Source: Trichopria drosophilae | Taxonomy: Eukaryota; Arthropoda; Insecta; Hymenoptera; Diapriidae | Assembly (NCBI GenBank): GCA_030407085.1 | Contig: CM059583.1 | Coordinates: 86,780,001-86,844,000 of the forward strand | Direction: 5' to 3' | Length of the DNA stretch: 64,000 bases | Shown here: piece after piece, positions 34,582-44,774 of the stretch | How the letters are laid out: the number at the start of each line of letters is the position of its first letter | Numbering within the stretch: the first letter of the stretch is position 1 | Translations under genes and position numbers: made by a program | The notes under the pieces: model-generated | Database searches by the model: none | What the model saw: only the letters and a program-made list of their open reading frames with translations | What the model was told of the DNA's origin: nothing

Positions 34582-34700
34582 CTGAAAGAAGTGGATCTTC
34601 TACCTGTTCTGTGTTGTCATATGCAATGTAACCATTTAGCCAATTCTCGTTTTTAATCACAAACTTATCGTTTTTTCCGCTGACTTTCGTTCTACCGTGT
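34582..34700 (-). pseudogene. Transib/RAG1-like transposase, N-terminal exon candidate
   Basis: An open minus-strand segment with Asn-Glu-Asn-Trp-Leu-Asn-Gly-Tyr-Ile ends at the donor TCAG|GTTAGA (34582) in phase 1. Using the acceptor at 32891 it joins in frame to Val-Asn-Tyr-Ser-Glu-Arg-Gln-Lys-Arg-Arg-Lys. The 5' limit is unclear; a further open stretch up to about 34825 (Glu-Met-Lys-Glu-Lys-Ile-Val) may be another exon ending at GAAAAA|GTAAGG. Support is mainly splice phase and position. Confidence 0.4.
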
Positions 34701-35819
34701 TAAATATTTACTTATAAAATACCGATTTAAATATTTTTGTAGCTTACTTCTATCTTTGTAGCAGCACCTTACTTTTTCTGCCACAAAATCCACTATTTTC
34801 TCTTTCATTTCGTCAACATTGATGTTACCTTAATTTAGTATAAAATTATGAACATCTATTCGCTTGATCGTGAACATTACTTTTCAAATTTCCAAATACA
34901 ATCAATAATAACTGTGAATACTTACAAAATTTCCAGTGCAACGTTATAGAAAACACATGTGGTGAAGTTTTACAGCGCTCTCTATAAGCAATACGCAGCG
35001 TGGTGGAATTAATAAGTGCTTTTCTGTGTAAATTGTAGATTGCATTTAAAAAATGCGTTTTTGTCGCATAAAACGAAATAAATTTTGCGGATTGTGAGCA
35101 CTCATGACAGAGATTCCGCATGGAAATAAGTTAATGTTTCTCGTATGTTTTCTTTGCTCGACTATGCACCGAAATAAAAATTTGGTACAGGTCATTCTGC
35201 GATATCCTTTCTTTCGCGCATGGTAGCACTTACTTTCATGTTTCGCATATAAATCAAAGTATAATAACGACAGAAGAATTAAAGGTATTTCCTATTTGTA
35301 TCATTAATAAGGAATATTATTGAAATTTATGATTTTAGGAATATTTCAACATTTTCATCAGAATACGTGGCACATGAAATGTCAATTCTGAACTCTGTAA
35401 AACCTACAAAAAGTAGAAGTTCGGTAAAATGTTAATTCATCAATTTCGTCAGTTGGAATTATATTTCCTGTGGTTCCGTAGATGTTGCAGCTTATAGCTC
35501 AAACATATATATTCATATACTGCTCGAATTATTATTATATTCATATGGTTACGCATATGTAGCAGTTTACTCATTAAATTATATACATACAGTTATGCAG
35601 GTGTGACAGCTTACAGCTCACGTTGTCGTCGTATTTATAAAGAAGGAAGTATATAGTTATATAGAAAGTATTATGTAGTAAGTTGTATCTTTCAGCTTCA
35701 AGATATTGTGAATTTTCCAGTATTCTACATACCTATATGTTAATAAATTTGTAATTTCATCGTTAGGTTGGCCAGTACTCTGAATATTAAAATTTTCAGC
35801 GACAGATTTAAGTATCATC
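34701..35819. other. Non-coding, nothing recognised
   Basis: AT-rich sequence. A 91-codon minus-strand frame (34846-35121) has no recognised motif. Confidence 0.4.
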
Positions 35820-36345
35820 GATAGGAGAGATCAGATTCGTAAACAGCGAACCAAAAAAAAACTCCGAATACCCACTTTCATGTAGATCAAATAGTTTTTT
35901 ATATTTTCGTTGGCCATCTTAGATCCGCCATTTTGAATTTTCAAAAACTGAAATCAGATTCGTAATCAGCGACCCAAAAAACCCCGAGTACCCACTATCA
36001 TGTAGATCGTTTAATTTTTTACATTTTCGTCGGCCATTTTGAATCCGCCATTTTGAATTTTCAAAAACTGAAATCAGATTCGTAATCAGCGACCCAAAAA
36101 ACCCCGAGTACACACTTTCATGTAGATCGAATAATTTTTTACATTTTCGTCGGCCATCTTAGATCCGCCATTTTGAACTTTCAAAATTTGAGATCAGATT
36201 CGTAATCAGCGACCCAAGAAACCCCCGAGTACCCAGCTACATTTAGATTATGTAATTTGTTACATTCATGTCGGTCATCTTACATTTATGTCGGCCATTT
36301 TGAATACGCCATTTTGCATTTTCAAAATCTGGTATCAGAACCGTA
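35820..36345 (-). repeat. Tandem array of a 120-bp repeat (about 4 units)
   Basis: Units with ATCAGATTCGTAATCAGCGA, CCCGAGTACCCACT, TTTTACATTTTCGTCGGCC and TCCGCCATTTTGAA recur exactly 120 bp apart (for example at 35951, 36071 and 36191). The unit is a whole number of codons (40), and one minus-strand frame stays open through the junctions (Ser-Leu-Ile-Thr-Asn-Leu-Ile-Ser per unit). The fourth unit is diverged and contains a small local duplication of a CATGTCGGTCATCTTACATTT type. Related units lie at 19110, 20664, 20960 and 62640-62990. Confidence 0.85.
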
Positions 36346-36599
36346 ATCTGCAACCTCGAAGTCGGCTTGAGGTAAGACTTTCGTGATTTCAATTTGCAAG
36401 AAAATTGAAGGCTTCGAGAAGATGTATGCAGTCGCAATATAATAGCAACTTTGAGGACGCACTGTTAATCGACAAATTGTCGGATTGAAATTCACCGCTC
36501 CAAATTTAGACTAGAGGAATTTCCGCGTATTTAAAAAAAATCATTAAATTCGGTTGAGAATTGGCTTGGGGACGAACGATGTCCGCTTCGCTTTCGGCT

Positions 36600-36720
36600 C
36601 CTACTTCCGGGAGTTGGCTAGTCAGTTTTTTGAAATTTTCGTTTTATTATCATTGTTATCAATTGTAGAAATTTTAATGCAAAATTAAGCATATACTTTT
36701 GAGATTATGATTTCGACAGA
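36600..36720 (+). repeat. 185-bp repeat family, solo copy
   Basis: Carries GGCTAGTCAG followed by TTTCGTTTTATTATCATTG and TTATCAATTGTAGAAATTT, the core of the family at 19880-20663. Confidence 0.65.
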
Positions 36721-36760
36721 TGTGCTTGGAGAGGGAGTATTAAATTCTCGTGTTAGTGAG

Positions 36761-37797
36761 CTACGAGCCCCTCATCTGAAAGCGAAATTGGATCAGTATT
36801 GGATGCCATTATAGAACTATCTGAAGTCCTTCCAAGTGGAAGATTGAACTCGGAATTCGAACATAACCCTCTACTGGATTATTCTGTGATAAGGGGAAGG
36901 TTTGACGCAAGGACGGAGAGGATTTATCGATCTATATATCGTTTTGCAAGGGTCGGTAAGCGGTCCACGTAGGACACTTTTTATAGACGGACAACTCAAT
37001 GCTTCGGCCCACGTATAGGAGGGGTAATCGCCGAGCCCATTTACATTGGCGTCCCATTCGAGCAGGGTGTCCGGGAACCGCCGCTAAATAGTGTACTGTG
37101 CGAGCCAAACACGAATTGTTTCTATTGACCCGGAAATTCGTAACTCGGCCTTATCGCACCAGCAGATAAGGTCACGCAAGTCGACTATCCTGTCGATCTC
37201 CGCCCGCATCCGGAGATTTGCTTAAGGCTGGCGATGCGTCGCTCAGCCGCGCGAGATGGCGTGACGTTAGTAGCGGTTGCCGTAAACGACACGGACGTGG
37301 TCGTAATGGTGAACTGTCCCGATGCAGTGGTGAGCGTCATCATGTTAACGTGGGTACTACCGTTACGGGAGAAGTAGCGGGGGTAGATACGAAGGTATCC
37401 ATTTTACCGAAATTAACCCGACCAATAAAGAACGCACTTAAGAAGACCGCGAAAGAGTGACGGTAGGGAGTGGGGGTAGATATCAGAATCTTATCGCTAA
37501 GTACTACCGGAAATACTCAAATACTGAAGAGAAAGACGCAAAAAGATCGGACGCTTCTCATGGATGCGACGCAACTCGAGGTTCTACGTCGAACTACCAG
37601 GTTCGTTTCTTGAGCGACCTGCTGTCTGGCGGAAAGCAAGATAATGCAAAACCCAGACAAAAGAAAATCAAATTACCCGGAATTGCTCTGAAACAGGATA
37701 TCTGCAGTGTCCTACGCAAAGGCGCGTGCTACTACGTTAATACGAGAGAAAAAGGGAATTATTGTTTCCCCGAACCGAGGTCTAGAATTCCGTGAAA
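36761..37797 (+). other. Unassigned coding-like tract
   Basis: This segment is richer in G+C than its neighbours and has three successive open stretches. The first is 36761-36970 (70 codons, Glu/Ile/Leu/Arg-rich, ending in Arg-Phe-Ala-Arg-Val-Gly-Lys). The second is 37218-37460 (80 codons), overlapped by other frames. The third is 37457-37795 (112 codons, Lys/Gln/Arg-rich with Ser-Asp-Leu-Leu-Ser-Gly-Gly-Lys-Gln). No domain was recognised. It may be a degraded transposon or virus-derived segment, or chance. Confidence 0.3.
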
Positions 37798-39906
37798 ACT
37801 CAAAAAAGAAGAAAAATAGGGAAACTCCAAATCCAAAAGCTTTATACTTCGAATAGCGAGCGAAATATTTCGTAATACTCGATAAAGAAATGATGCACTC
37901 ATGCAAAGTGTAAAAGGTACGGCAGAGCGGGTCGTGACGGGGAAATAAAACGTTATTTTCATACGAAAATTGTTCGAGTCGCTGCACTGATACCTGCAAC
38001 TAACGAAAAATACTACTTCTACAAATTATAAGAACATATATTATAAATATATTATATTATAATTCGAAAATTGTTTCGAATCAACGCAGGAACTGCGTAT
38101 CGCTCTCTGGCTTGTTGATGGTGAAGGGGAATCCTATACCTGTAAACCGCGAAAATCCTTAGATATTTCCCGGAAATGTTACAAATTGAATTTCCGAAAT
38201 TAACTGAACTTTTATTTGCGATTTGTTACGAAATCAAAAGTAGTGGATAAATTCAAAAATAGCGAGTTGAATTTTTAGCTCTCGGAAATCATAAGTGGGA
38301 GTCCAACCCAATCTTATTCAAAACACAGACACAAAAAAATTCAAAAATTATAAAATCTAATTAATTGATATTGAATTTGGAAAACTATACCGAAAATCCA
38401 AGAAACGTTTAAATCGCGAAAAAGATTCAAAATTTCTTTTGAATTTGTATACGATAATTTACAATCACCTTTCAAAATACCGAAATACTATTACCAAAAA
38501 AAAGAGATTTGAAAATATTGAGAAAATTTACTTTAATATTTTCCCAGTATTTACTTGTATTATTCAATACAACGCAGTATCAATCCTGGGGCGGCAATGC
38601 GAGCCGCCGATTGCGTCACGCTGTCTGGCCAACTCGCTTGTCCTTACTAGGGAGGCACAGAGCAGAGGGACTCTAGGGAGAATCGCCAAAGTTTAGCACT
38701 TGCACAATGTTCATTAACGAGCAACGCTCTCAGAATAATAACAAAAGCAAATCTATTGTTTTCGACTTCGAATTTATTGTTCTCTTATTTCCTGAAATTA
38801 TGAAAATAAATCACAAGTAATTAGAGGGATTTATTCATGATGATAATTTCAAAACATCAACATCAAAATGAAATTAATCATATACCATTCAAAGACTTAA
38901 GTATTCAAAATAAATTCGAAAATAAGCGAAATCAAAATTAAATTTTCAGGAATCAATACATCTGCATAAAATCTGAAAACGCGACGAAATATATATTTTA
39001 TATTTTCACTACATTATTATTTTCTTAATATCTCGGGACAACATTGCGGGTGATTTATTACACCTAGATATTACCGGGCCAGCTTTGTTTACTTCCATCG
39101 AGGGGGCACAGGGGTGATAGTAAACAAGCCCGCTTAATGTTACCCAGATTTGCAGAAAGGACCTAATTAATCTTGAGATTAACAATTGAAATAAACAACA
39201 AACGGTTGCGCGTAACTTTGAAAATGACGATTTCAAAACTGAGAAATCCAATTATACCACAACGGCAACTTTCTGAGAATTTTTTGAGGAAACCTTTCAA
39301 GAAAATGTTATTCTTAATTCATCTTATTGTATCACCTGTAACGCGAAAATGCGGAGGGGACTGGAAAACACGAGTTTGCTGACGACGCAAAGAAAACGCG
39401 AAAAAATTACAAAATCGAAAATCGCAACACTTCTCGAACATAAAAATGAAAGTCAATCTTTTAGTTTTCTCGGGAAGTCTTTTTGATTTCCCCACCAGGG
39501 AAACCAATTTATAATCCCAACTGCGGAAGAGAAGGATTAAAAATAATTACACGCAATTTAGTTCGTTAGAAATATATTTTCTACACTCGATCTGAAACAC
39601 TACGAAGGTTTACAACATATAAAAAAAAGGTCTGAACGTGCGGCGCTATGACCAGACGCGAGGCTTCGCGGGTTCAAAGCTACTCGACGGCGGCACTTCT
39701 TTTAAGAGGACCGGGAATTCGGATGTTACACTCGCGGATGGTCGCTATCTCCTCGCGGAATACACTGCGGGTCGCTTATAGGTAAGGTGCCTACTTACAG
39801 GCGATGGTCCGGCGCGTGGGACGTGGGTTGACGTGCTTTCTCGGAGACAAGGGTGAAGGCGTTCGTATTGGCTGGCAGTGGCGTCGGTCTTGATCGTTGC
39901 TGTTCC

Positions 39907-39909
<3 letters not shown>
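37798..39909. other. Non-coding, nothing recognised
   Basis: AT-rich. A CG-richer block near 38575-38695 and another near 39640-39850 contain no supported gene. Confidence 0.4.
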
Positions 39910-40001
<92 letters not shown>

Positions 40002-40014
40002 GAGTGAGAGAGAG
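39910..40014. repeat. (GA)n microsatellite
   Basis: About 100 bp of GA with a few interruptions, directly abutting the left arm of the inverted repeat at 40014. Long Ser/Leu-repeat frames across it are artefacts. Confidence 0.95.
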
Positions 40015-40264
40015 AGCCAATAAGCGTCGAGCTTTAGACTTGGTCTTCCAGTAGCCAATAACGTTAACGCTACCGAGTTGCCAGTTCCTTTTTAAAACAA
40101 ATAAATTAACGGAATAAAATAAATTAACTGGACGAAATAAATCTGTACGATCTGTACCATTTGTTTTTCGTTGATGAGGGACGTGCGGAAAAATTAATAT
40201 TCTCGATTGATCTCGATTGATCAGATCAGTCATTCGCTCACAAAAAACCATTCTGAGATCCACA

Positions 40265-41044
40265 GCTTGTTAAAAAAATTTGTTTTAGTGACGAGTGCAC
40301 ATTTTTTGCTAAATGTTCACCGAATCGTCAGAATTATAGATACTGGGCCCGCGAAAACCCGAGGGAAGTACTGGATATAAAAACACAGTACCCGATAAAA
40401 ATAAATGTTTGGGTTGGAATTATAGGCTCCCGAATCGTTGGACCAGTATTTATAAACGATAATCTGAATGGTGAACTATATCTTCAGCTACTTCAAGAAA
40501 TCGTTACTCCATTTTTACATGAAATAGAGCAAGCGGTACGCAGTTTATTTATTTATTTAATATACGGGTCGAAGACCACTTATAAAACAATAATACTATA
40601 AAAAATGACAGCAAGTTGCATTCAGATCATAGTTTATTAAAATTCCTATGTAAATATGTTTCTAAATTACAAATAAACCATATTTTAGGAAGAATATGAA
40701 GTATGGTTCCAGCAGGATGGAGCACCTGCGCACAAGATCCGAAATGTCAGCCAACATCTGAATGACAATTTTCCAAATCGATGGATAGGTCAATTTGGAC
40801 CAGTCAAATGGCCAGCCCGATCACCCGACATGACCCCATTAGATTTTTTTTGTGGGGTCATGTCAAAAATGAATTGTACCATGGACCATTTGTCACGACG
40901 CAGGATGATCTTCAAAATAGAATAATTGAAATCATTCAATCAATAAGTCCAGAGACGTTGCTGAAATTGGGAAAACATTTCTACGATCGATTAGGCTATT
41001 GTACAACAGTCAATGGAAGTCATTTTGAGCAATTATTGGACTAA
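40265..41044 (+). pseudogene. Tc1/mariner-superfamily transposase with a likely intron
   Basis: The catalytic DDE/D core is readable. It runs Cys-Phe-Ser-Asp-Glu-Cys-Thr-Phe (first Asp, near 40290), Asn-Arg-Gln-Asn-Tyr-Arg-Tyr-Trp, Ile-Asn-Val-Trp-Val-Gly-Ile-Ile, then Trp-Phe-Gln-Gln-Asp-Gly-Ala-Pro-Ala-His (second Asp) and Ser-Pro-Asp-Met-Thr-Pro-Leu-Asp-Phe-Phe (third acid). A 150-bp non-coding segment (40536-40686) interrupts it at GCG|GTACGCAG...TTTTAG|GAAGAA and restores the frame in phase 0, so it looks like a true intron. A one-base change in the T8 run at about 40843-40851 shifts the frame before Leu-Trp-Gly-His-Val-Lys. The C-terminus then reads to a stop at 41044. The N-terminal HTH part is absent. 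Confidence 0.85.
40536..40686 (+). other. Candidate intron in Tc1/mariner-type transposase
   Basis: Begins GTACGC and ends in a pyrimidine-rich stretch with TTTTAG. Removal joins Ile-Glu-Gln-Ala to Glu-Glu-Tyr-Glu-Val-Trp-Phe without a frame change. Confidence 0.65.
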
Positions 41045-41719
41045 TGTATTTATTTCATTTTATTTTCATTTTATTTATTTAATGTATTTATTATTAGATA
41101 GAATTATACCTATAAATTAATATTCAAAATGAATAAATATTCTAATTAAATGTTGTCGTATTCAGTATTAATTTTATTTATAATGCACACATAATTGGTC
41201 GAGTTACAAAACGTCATCAACAAAACGCACTTCGTCCATGTTGTTCTTCCAGCACTTATTTTGCGACTGGTCAGCATGTTGAATATCATCAACTACGAAG
41301 ATCTCAGAAAAGAATGAGTCACGCTATACGCGGAAAAAGTATGTATTCAATACAAGATTGTTGCGAGTTAAAAATAGTGCCAATAAACGGTAAAGTGTCT
41401 GCGATATACGTCAACGATGCATGATACAAGATACACCGGTAAGAAAACTCCTATTGTCCCTGTGGTTTTTTCGGTAAATGTTCGGTAACTGGTCAATACC
41501 CCGAACATCATCTGCGAAGGGCTTCGATGAACAAGAGGATAATTTATTATTCCTGTGGTGCACGGAGACCACTTTCACGTTGACCACAAAATCGTGTAGC
41601 ATAATACACATGTAGGTCGGTATTGTCTCACTTCACAAATCATACACTTCGTAACTTTGATTATTTTTCCATTTGGCACGAAAACTGAGGATGAGCTGCT
41701 CGGTTGGTTGCTTCAGACA

Positions 41720-42082
41720 GCTGTAGAACACTCGGTGAACAAACTTAATATAGATCGATTTGTCTCCTGAGATGTGATCTAACAAAATAAAACCAGCCTA
41801 CAAAGAATCGTGCTTCGTAAAATCAATGACAAAAGAAATACTTATCTAATGAAATGCAGCTGAGAATGCGATGAAAATTCGACAACCGAGACCAATTTCA
41901 CATTGAGCACAAAATCGTGCAGCAAAAGCTGTACAACACTGGGTAAACAAACTCAGAGTAGATCCATTTTCCTCCTGAGATGTGTTATAAAAAATAAAAG
42001 TAGCCTATAAAGAATCATACTTCGTAAGATGAAATGATAAAACTAATACTTATCTAATGAGATGCAATGAAAATTCGAAATC
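41720..42082. repeat. Tandem duplication, about 210-bp period
   Basis: 41715-41880 and 41928-42076 match in direct orientation (shared GAGATGTG, ACTTATCTAATGA, ATGAAAATTCGA). A linking phrase CACAAAATCGTG(C/T)AGCA precedes each copy. It lies inside the inverted-repeat segment. No coding content. Confidence 0.75.
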
Positions 42083-42539
42083 TCCATGTTGGGGTCGCAA
42101 CGTCAAACAGTTGTCAAAACCTGCACCTTTGTCTACCCTAACCTCTGTTTCGCGAAGGGCGTCAGCATAACGCGGCGAATATTAATTTTTCCGCACGTCC
42201 CTCATCAACGAAAAACAAATGGTACAGGTCGTACAGATTTATTTCGTTCAGTTAATTTATTTTATTCCGTTACTTTATTTGTTTTAAAAAGGAACTGGCA
42301 ACTCGGTAGCGTTAACGTTATTGGTCGGCTACTGGAAGACCAAGTCTAAAGCTCGACGCTTATTGGCTGTGAGCTATAACATGGGTTGCCCTATGACCCG
42401 CCTTGAAGAACCCACCCGGTATAGAAATATTCAGTGCAACGGCACTCAGAAATTCCAATCTCTCAAAATAGCCCGCAAATTCACTCAATTTCTCAGCATT
42501 TTCTACGCAGAAAGATGAAGCTGTCAATTCATTGTAACG

Positions 42540-43574
42540 CTATATTACATCCTCGACAGGAAGAAAAGCCAATGCCGCAAACATTCTAATTTTCAATGCA
42601 ACATTTCCCTTGCTAGAACACCACTTCTTTAAATTAAAACGCCCAATCGCTCGCCATAAACATTGCGAAAAGTGGAAGAAACATCCAGACATCATACACC
42701 CAGGAAAAATCCGCGAAAACGCGTTTATAAAGGAGAGTTCAAAATCTACTACCACGCGACGGGGCTGAACGTCTCCGATTCGTTCTTTAATCCAGCGTAG
42801 TACTTTACGGTACATGCGTTTCGATTTATTCGGGGCTAGGATGTACACAAATGACAATATTTTCCCAGCTACTAAACCGTGTACAGAATATAGTTGCGGA
42901 TAAATCAACGGAACGGAATCGAAGGTTCCATCACAAAACCACTGCTCACATTTACCAAGTAATGATAAATTTTCTCTTGTAAAAAAAATCAATAAACGAT
43001 CCGAATTTCCACTATCATACAATAGAAATGGCACTCCCGAGGTTGTGACAGTAAACACTTCCGGAATTAACAAATCAGCTCGTGAATGCGGCGTTGGCAG
43101 TTAAGGTCGGTTTTTAGCTCGTACACGTTGAACGGTGCGTGACATGGCATTACGTTTTGGTATTAACACGTGAACAGCATCCGATGGATTTCCTAATACA
43201 TCACCGATGATGGCAGAAGGATTATCGTCAGACCTTGCAGCTTTCTTTTTCAGATTTGCCATCTTCTTTTTTGCCTCCACCAAAGCACTGTCACCTACAT
43301 GACAATGCTCAGGAATTTCTCCAACAATAGATCCTTGCGAAAGAATAACGTCATTAATATGTTGAATTAACAGATCACAGATATTCAATACCCAAACTAA
43401 ATACCTGTTATCTTATCACAGTCAGTGTGAATGATTGCATTACACGATTTTTCGCTATACAAACAGCATCTCCACGTGACTGACTTTTTGCCAACATAGG
43501 TCCGCGTATAGATATACCCTTCATAACTTAATATTAATCCCCCTTTTTGACTACTAATTAAATTCAACACCATT
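42540..43574 (-). pseudogene. MULE transposase with FLYWCH zinc finger
   Basis: From ATG 43572-43574 the first 55 codons read Ser-Ser-Gln-Lys-Gly-Gly-Leu-Ile-Leu-Ser-Tyr-Glu-Gly-Tyr-Ile-Tyr, then Trp-Arg-Cys-Cys and Cys-Asn-Ala-Ile-Ile-His-Thr, a FLYWCH zinc finger. A short disrupted stretch (about 43385-43410) precedes Glu-His-Cys-His-Val-Gly-Asp. After a TAA near 43100 the next frame (42540-43073) holds the MULE catalytic domain: Trp-Phe-Cys-Asp-Gly-Thr-Phe (first Asp), Val-Val-Asp-Phe-Glu (second Asp) and Gly-Cys-Phe-Phe-His-Phe-Ser-Gln-Cys (C-x2-H-type motif). The C-terminal part with the last acidic residue is missing, so this is a 3'-truncated copy with two breaks. FLYWCH plus MULE is a common insect transposase layout. 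Confidence 0.85.
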
Positions 43575-44498
43575 GCAACTTAAATAACGAATGATAACTA
43601 AGTCCCGAGCCGGTTATGAACGATTCGATTTGGTCGACTATAACAAACGCAGATGTAAATAACTACGATAACAATCAATATAAATACATAATGCGAAATT
43701 ATGTACAGCGTAAATGTGAATGAAAATGAAATTATTCATATATTTCAATATTAATTTATTTTTGATTTATACATTTTTGTTTTAGGAATTCACGATTAAA
43801 TATTTTTGCTCTAGATATTTTATCGCTATTTATTTTGTCGTGTATATTTGGTCGTAGGAATTTAGTCGTGACACCTAACTATTTAATTTAACAGATGAAA
43901 ACTCTATACCATATCAGGTGGCATTAGTCACGTAGGGGAATTCTGGCAATTTTACCCGTATCCCTCATACACGGTAGACGTGATCATGTATCCTGACCAG
44001 CCGGTAAGTTACCGACGGTACACATGAAGTTATGATCGCTTTTTATATACATAGGTACGTAATGAAATATATTCTTCAGATCGCTAATGAACATTAATAG
44101 ACAAAAGTTGACAAACAATAAACCATATAGATTATTTGAGGGTTCGGACGCCATCAAATATCAGTACTCTACGCTAAAAATATAAAATAAAAATGATTGA
44201 ATCCATCTGTGAATACTTGCGAAATGTGCCACCACGGTACGAATAGCGTACCTTACGGCCGCTCAATGAATTTTGCACTTTAAACCTGTATTTTTTCTAT
44301 CAGTATGCACACAAGCGTGCAGAGCACAGTCGTACAGGTCCTGAAACTCGAGCCAAAATTAGGTGGTAGGGGCGTCGTAAAAAAGATATGGATTTTAATG
44401 TCGTTCGAGGCCGCAAGAACGGCGCATCTATCGGTCGGGGTATAGGGATTCAGTAGACTGTAGGCCCTATTCGTACTATCGTGATCGGGGTTGGTAAG
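43575..44498. other. Non-coding, nothing recognised
   Basis: AT-rich, then moderately GC-rich from about 44200. This is the outer flank of the gypsy 3' LTR. No gene is supported. Confidence 0.4.
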
Positions 44499-44651
44499 TG
44501 GAATCAACTTAAAGTCGTAGAACTGAACAAAACTTTATTGGCAAAGATATAAATCCTTCAATCTGTAATGCGCGGAGGCTCGAAGCCGACTGTCGTATCG
44601 TGCTCGCATGCCGCGCTATTTCGCGGAGGGAGACCTGCTAAGGTCCGTACA
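44499..44651 (-). mobile_element. Ty3/gypsy 3' LTR
   Basis: On the minus strand a 13-G polypurine tract (44657-44669) is followed by TGTACGGACCTTAGCAGG (LTR start at 44651). An AATAAA signal lies near 44540 and a candidate end is CA at 44499-44500. Length is about 150 bp. No 5' LTR was found, so the element is 5'-truncated and the end is set by the TG...CA rule only. Confidence 0.6.
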
Positions 44652-44774
44652 TACTCCCCCCCCCCCCCCAGTGACAATATGGGAGAAAAATGTATATATT
44701 TTGTTTACGACTGTGATTTTCGTACAGAATATTTAGCGAATCTTTGGCACTATATAATATTGTTACTATTACAA

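Larger units (their letters stand above)
40014..42368. mobile_element. 2.35-kb segment bounded by 190-bp inverted repeats
   Basis: Arms 40014-40203 and 42177-42368 are reverse complements with few differences. They share AAGCTCGACGCTTATTGGC at the outer edge and GCGGAAAAATTAATATTC at the inner edge. Between them lie a Tc1/mariner-type transposase fragment and a tandem duplication. The transposase N-terminus is missing right at the inner edge of the left arm, so the arms may be a separate element that captured or cut the transposon, rather than its own terminal repeats. Confidence 0.75.

Noticed and set aside
35820..36345. CRISPR-like direct repeat array
   Set aside because: The whole 120-bp unit repeats, without unique spacers, in an insect genome with dispersed copies; this is a minisatellite.
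39640..39700. Possible tRNA (GCGGGTTCAAAGC resembles a B box)
   Set aside because: No matching A box, acceptor stem or cloverleaf could be formed around it.
39745..40263. Open frames of Ser-Leu repeats over the GA tract
   Set aside because: They are translations of a (GA)n microsatellite and the inverted-repeat arm.
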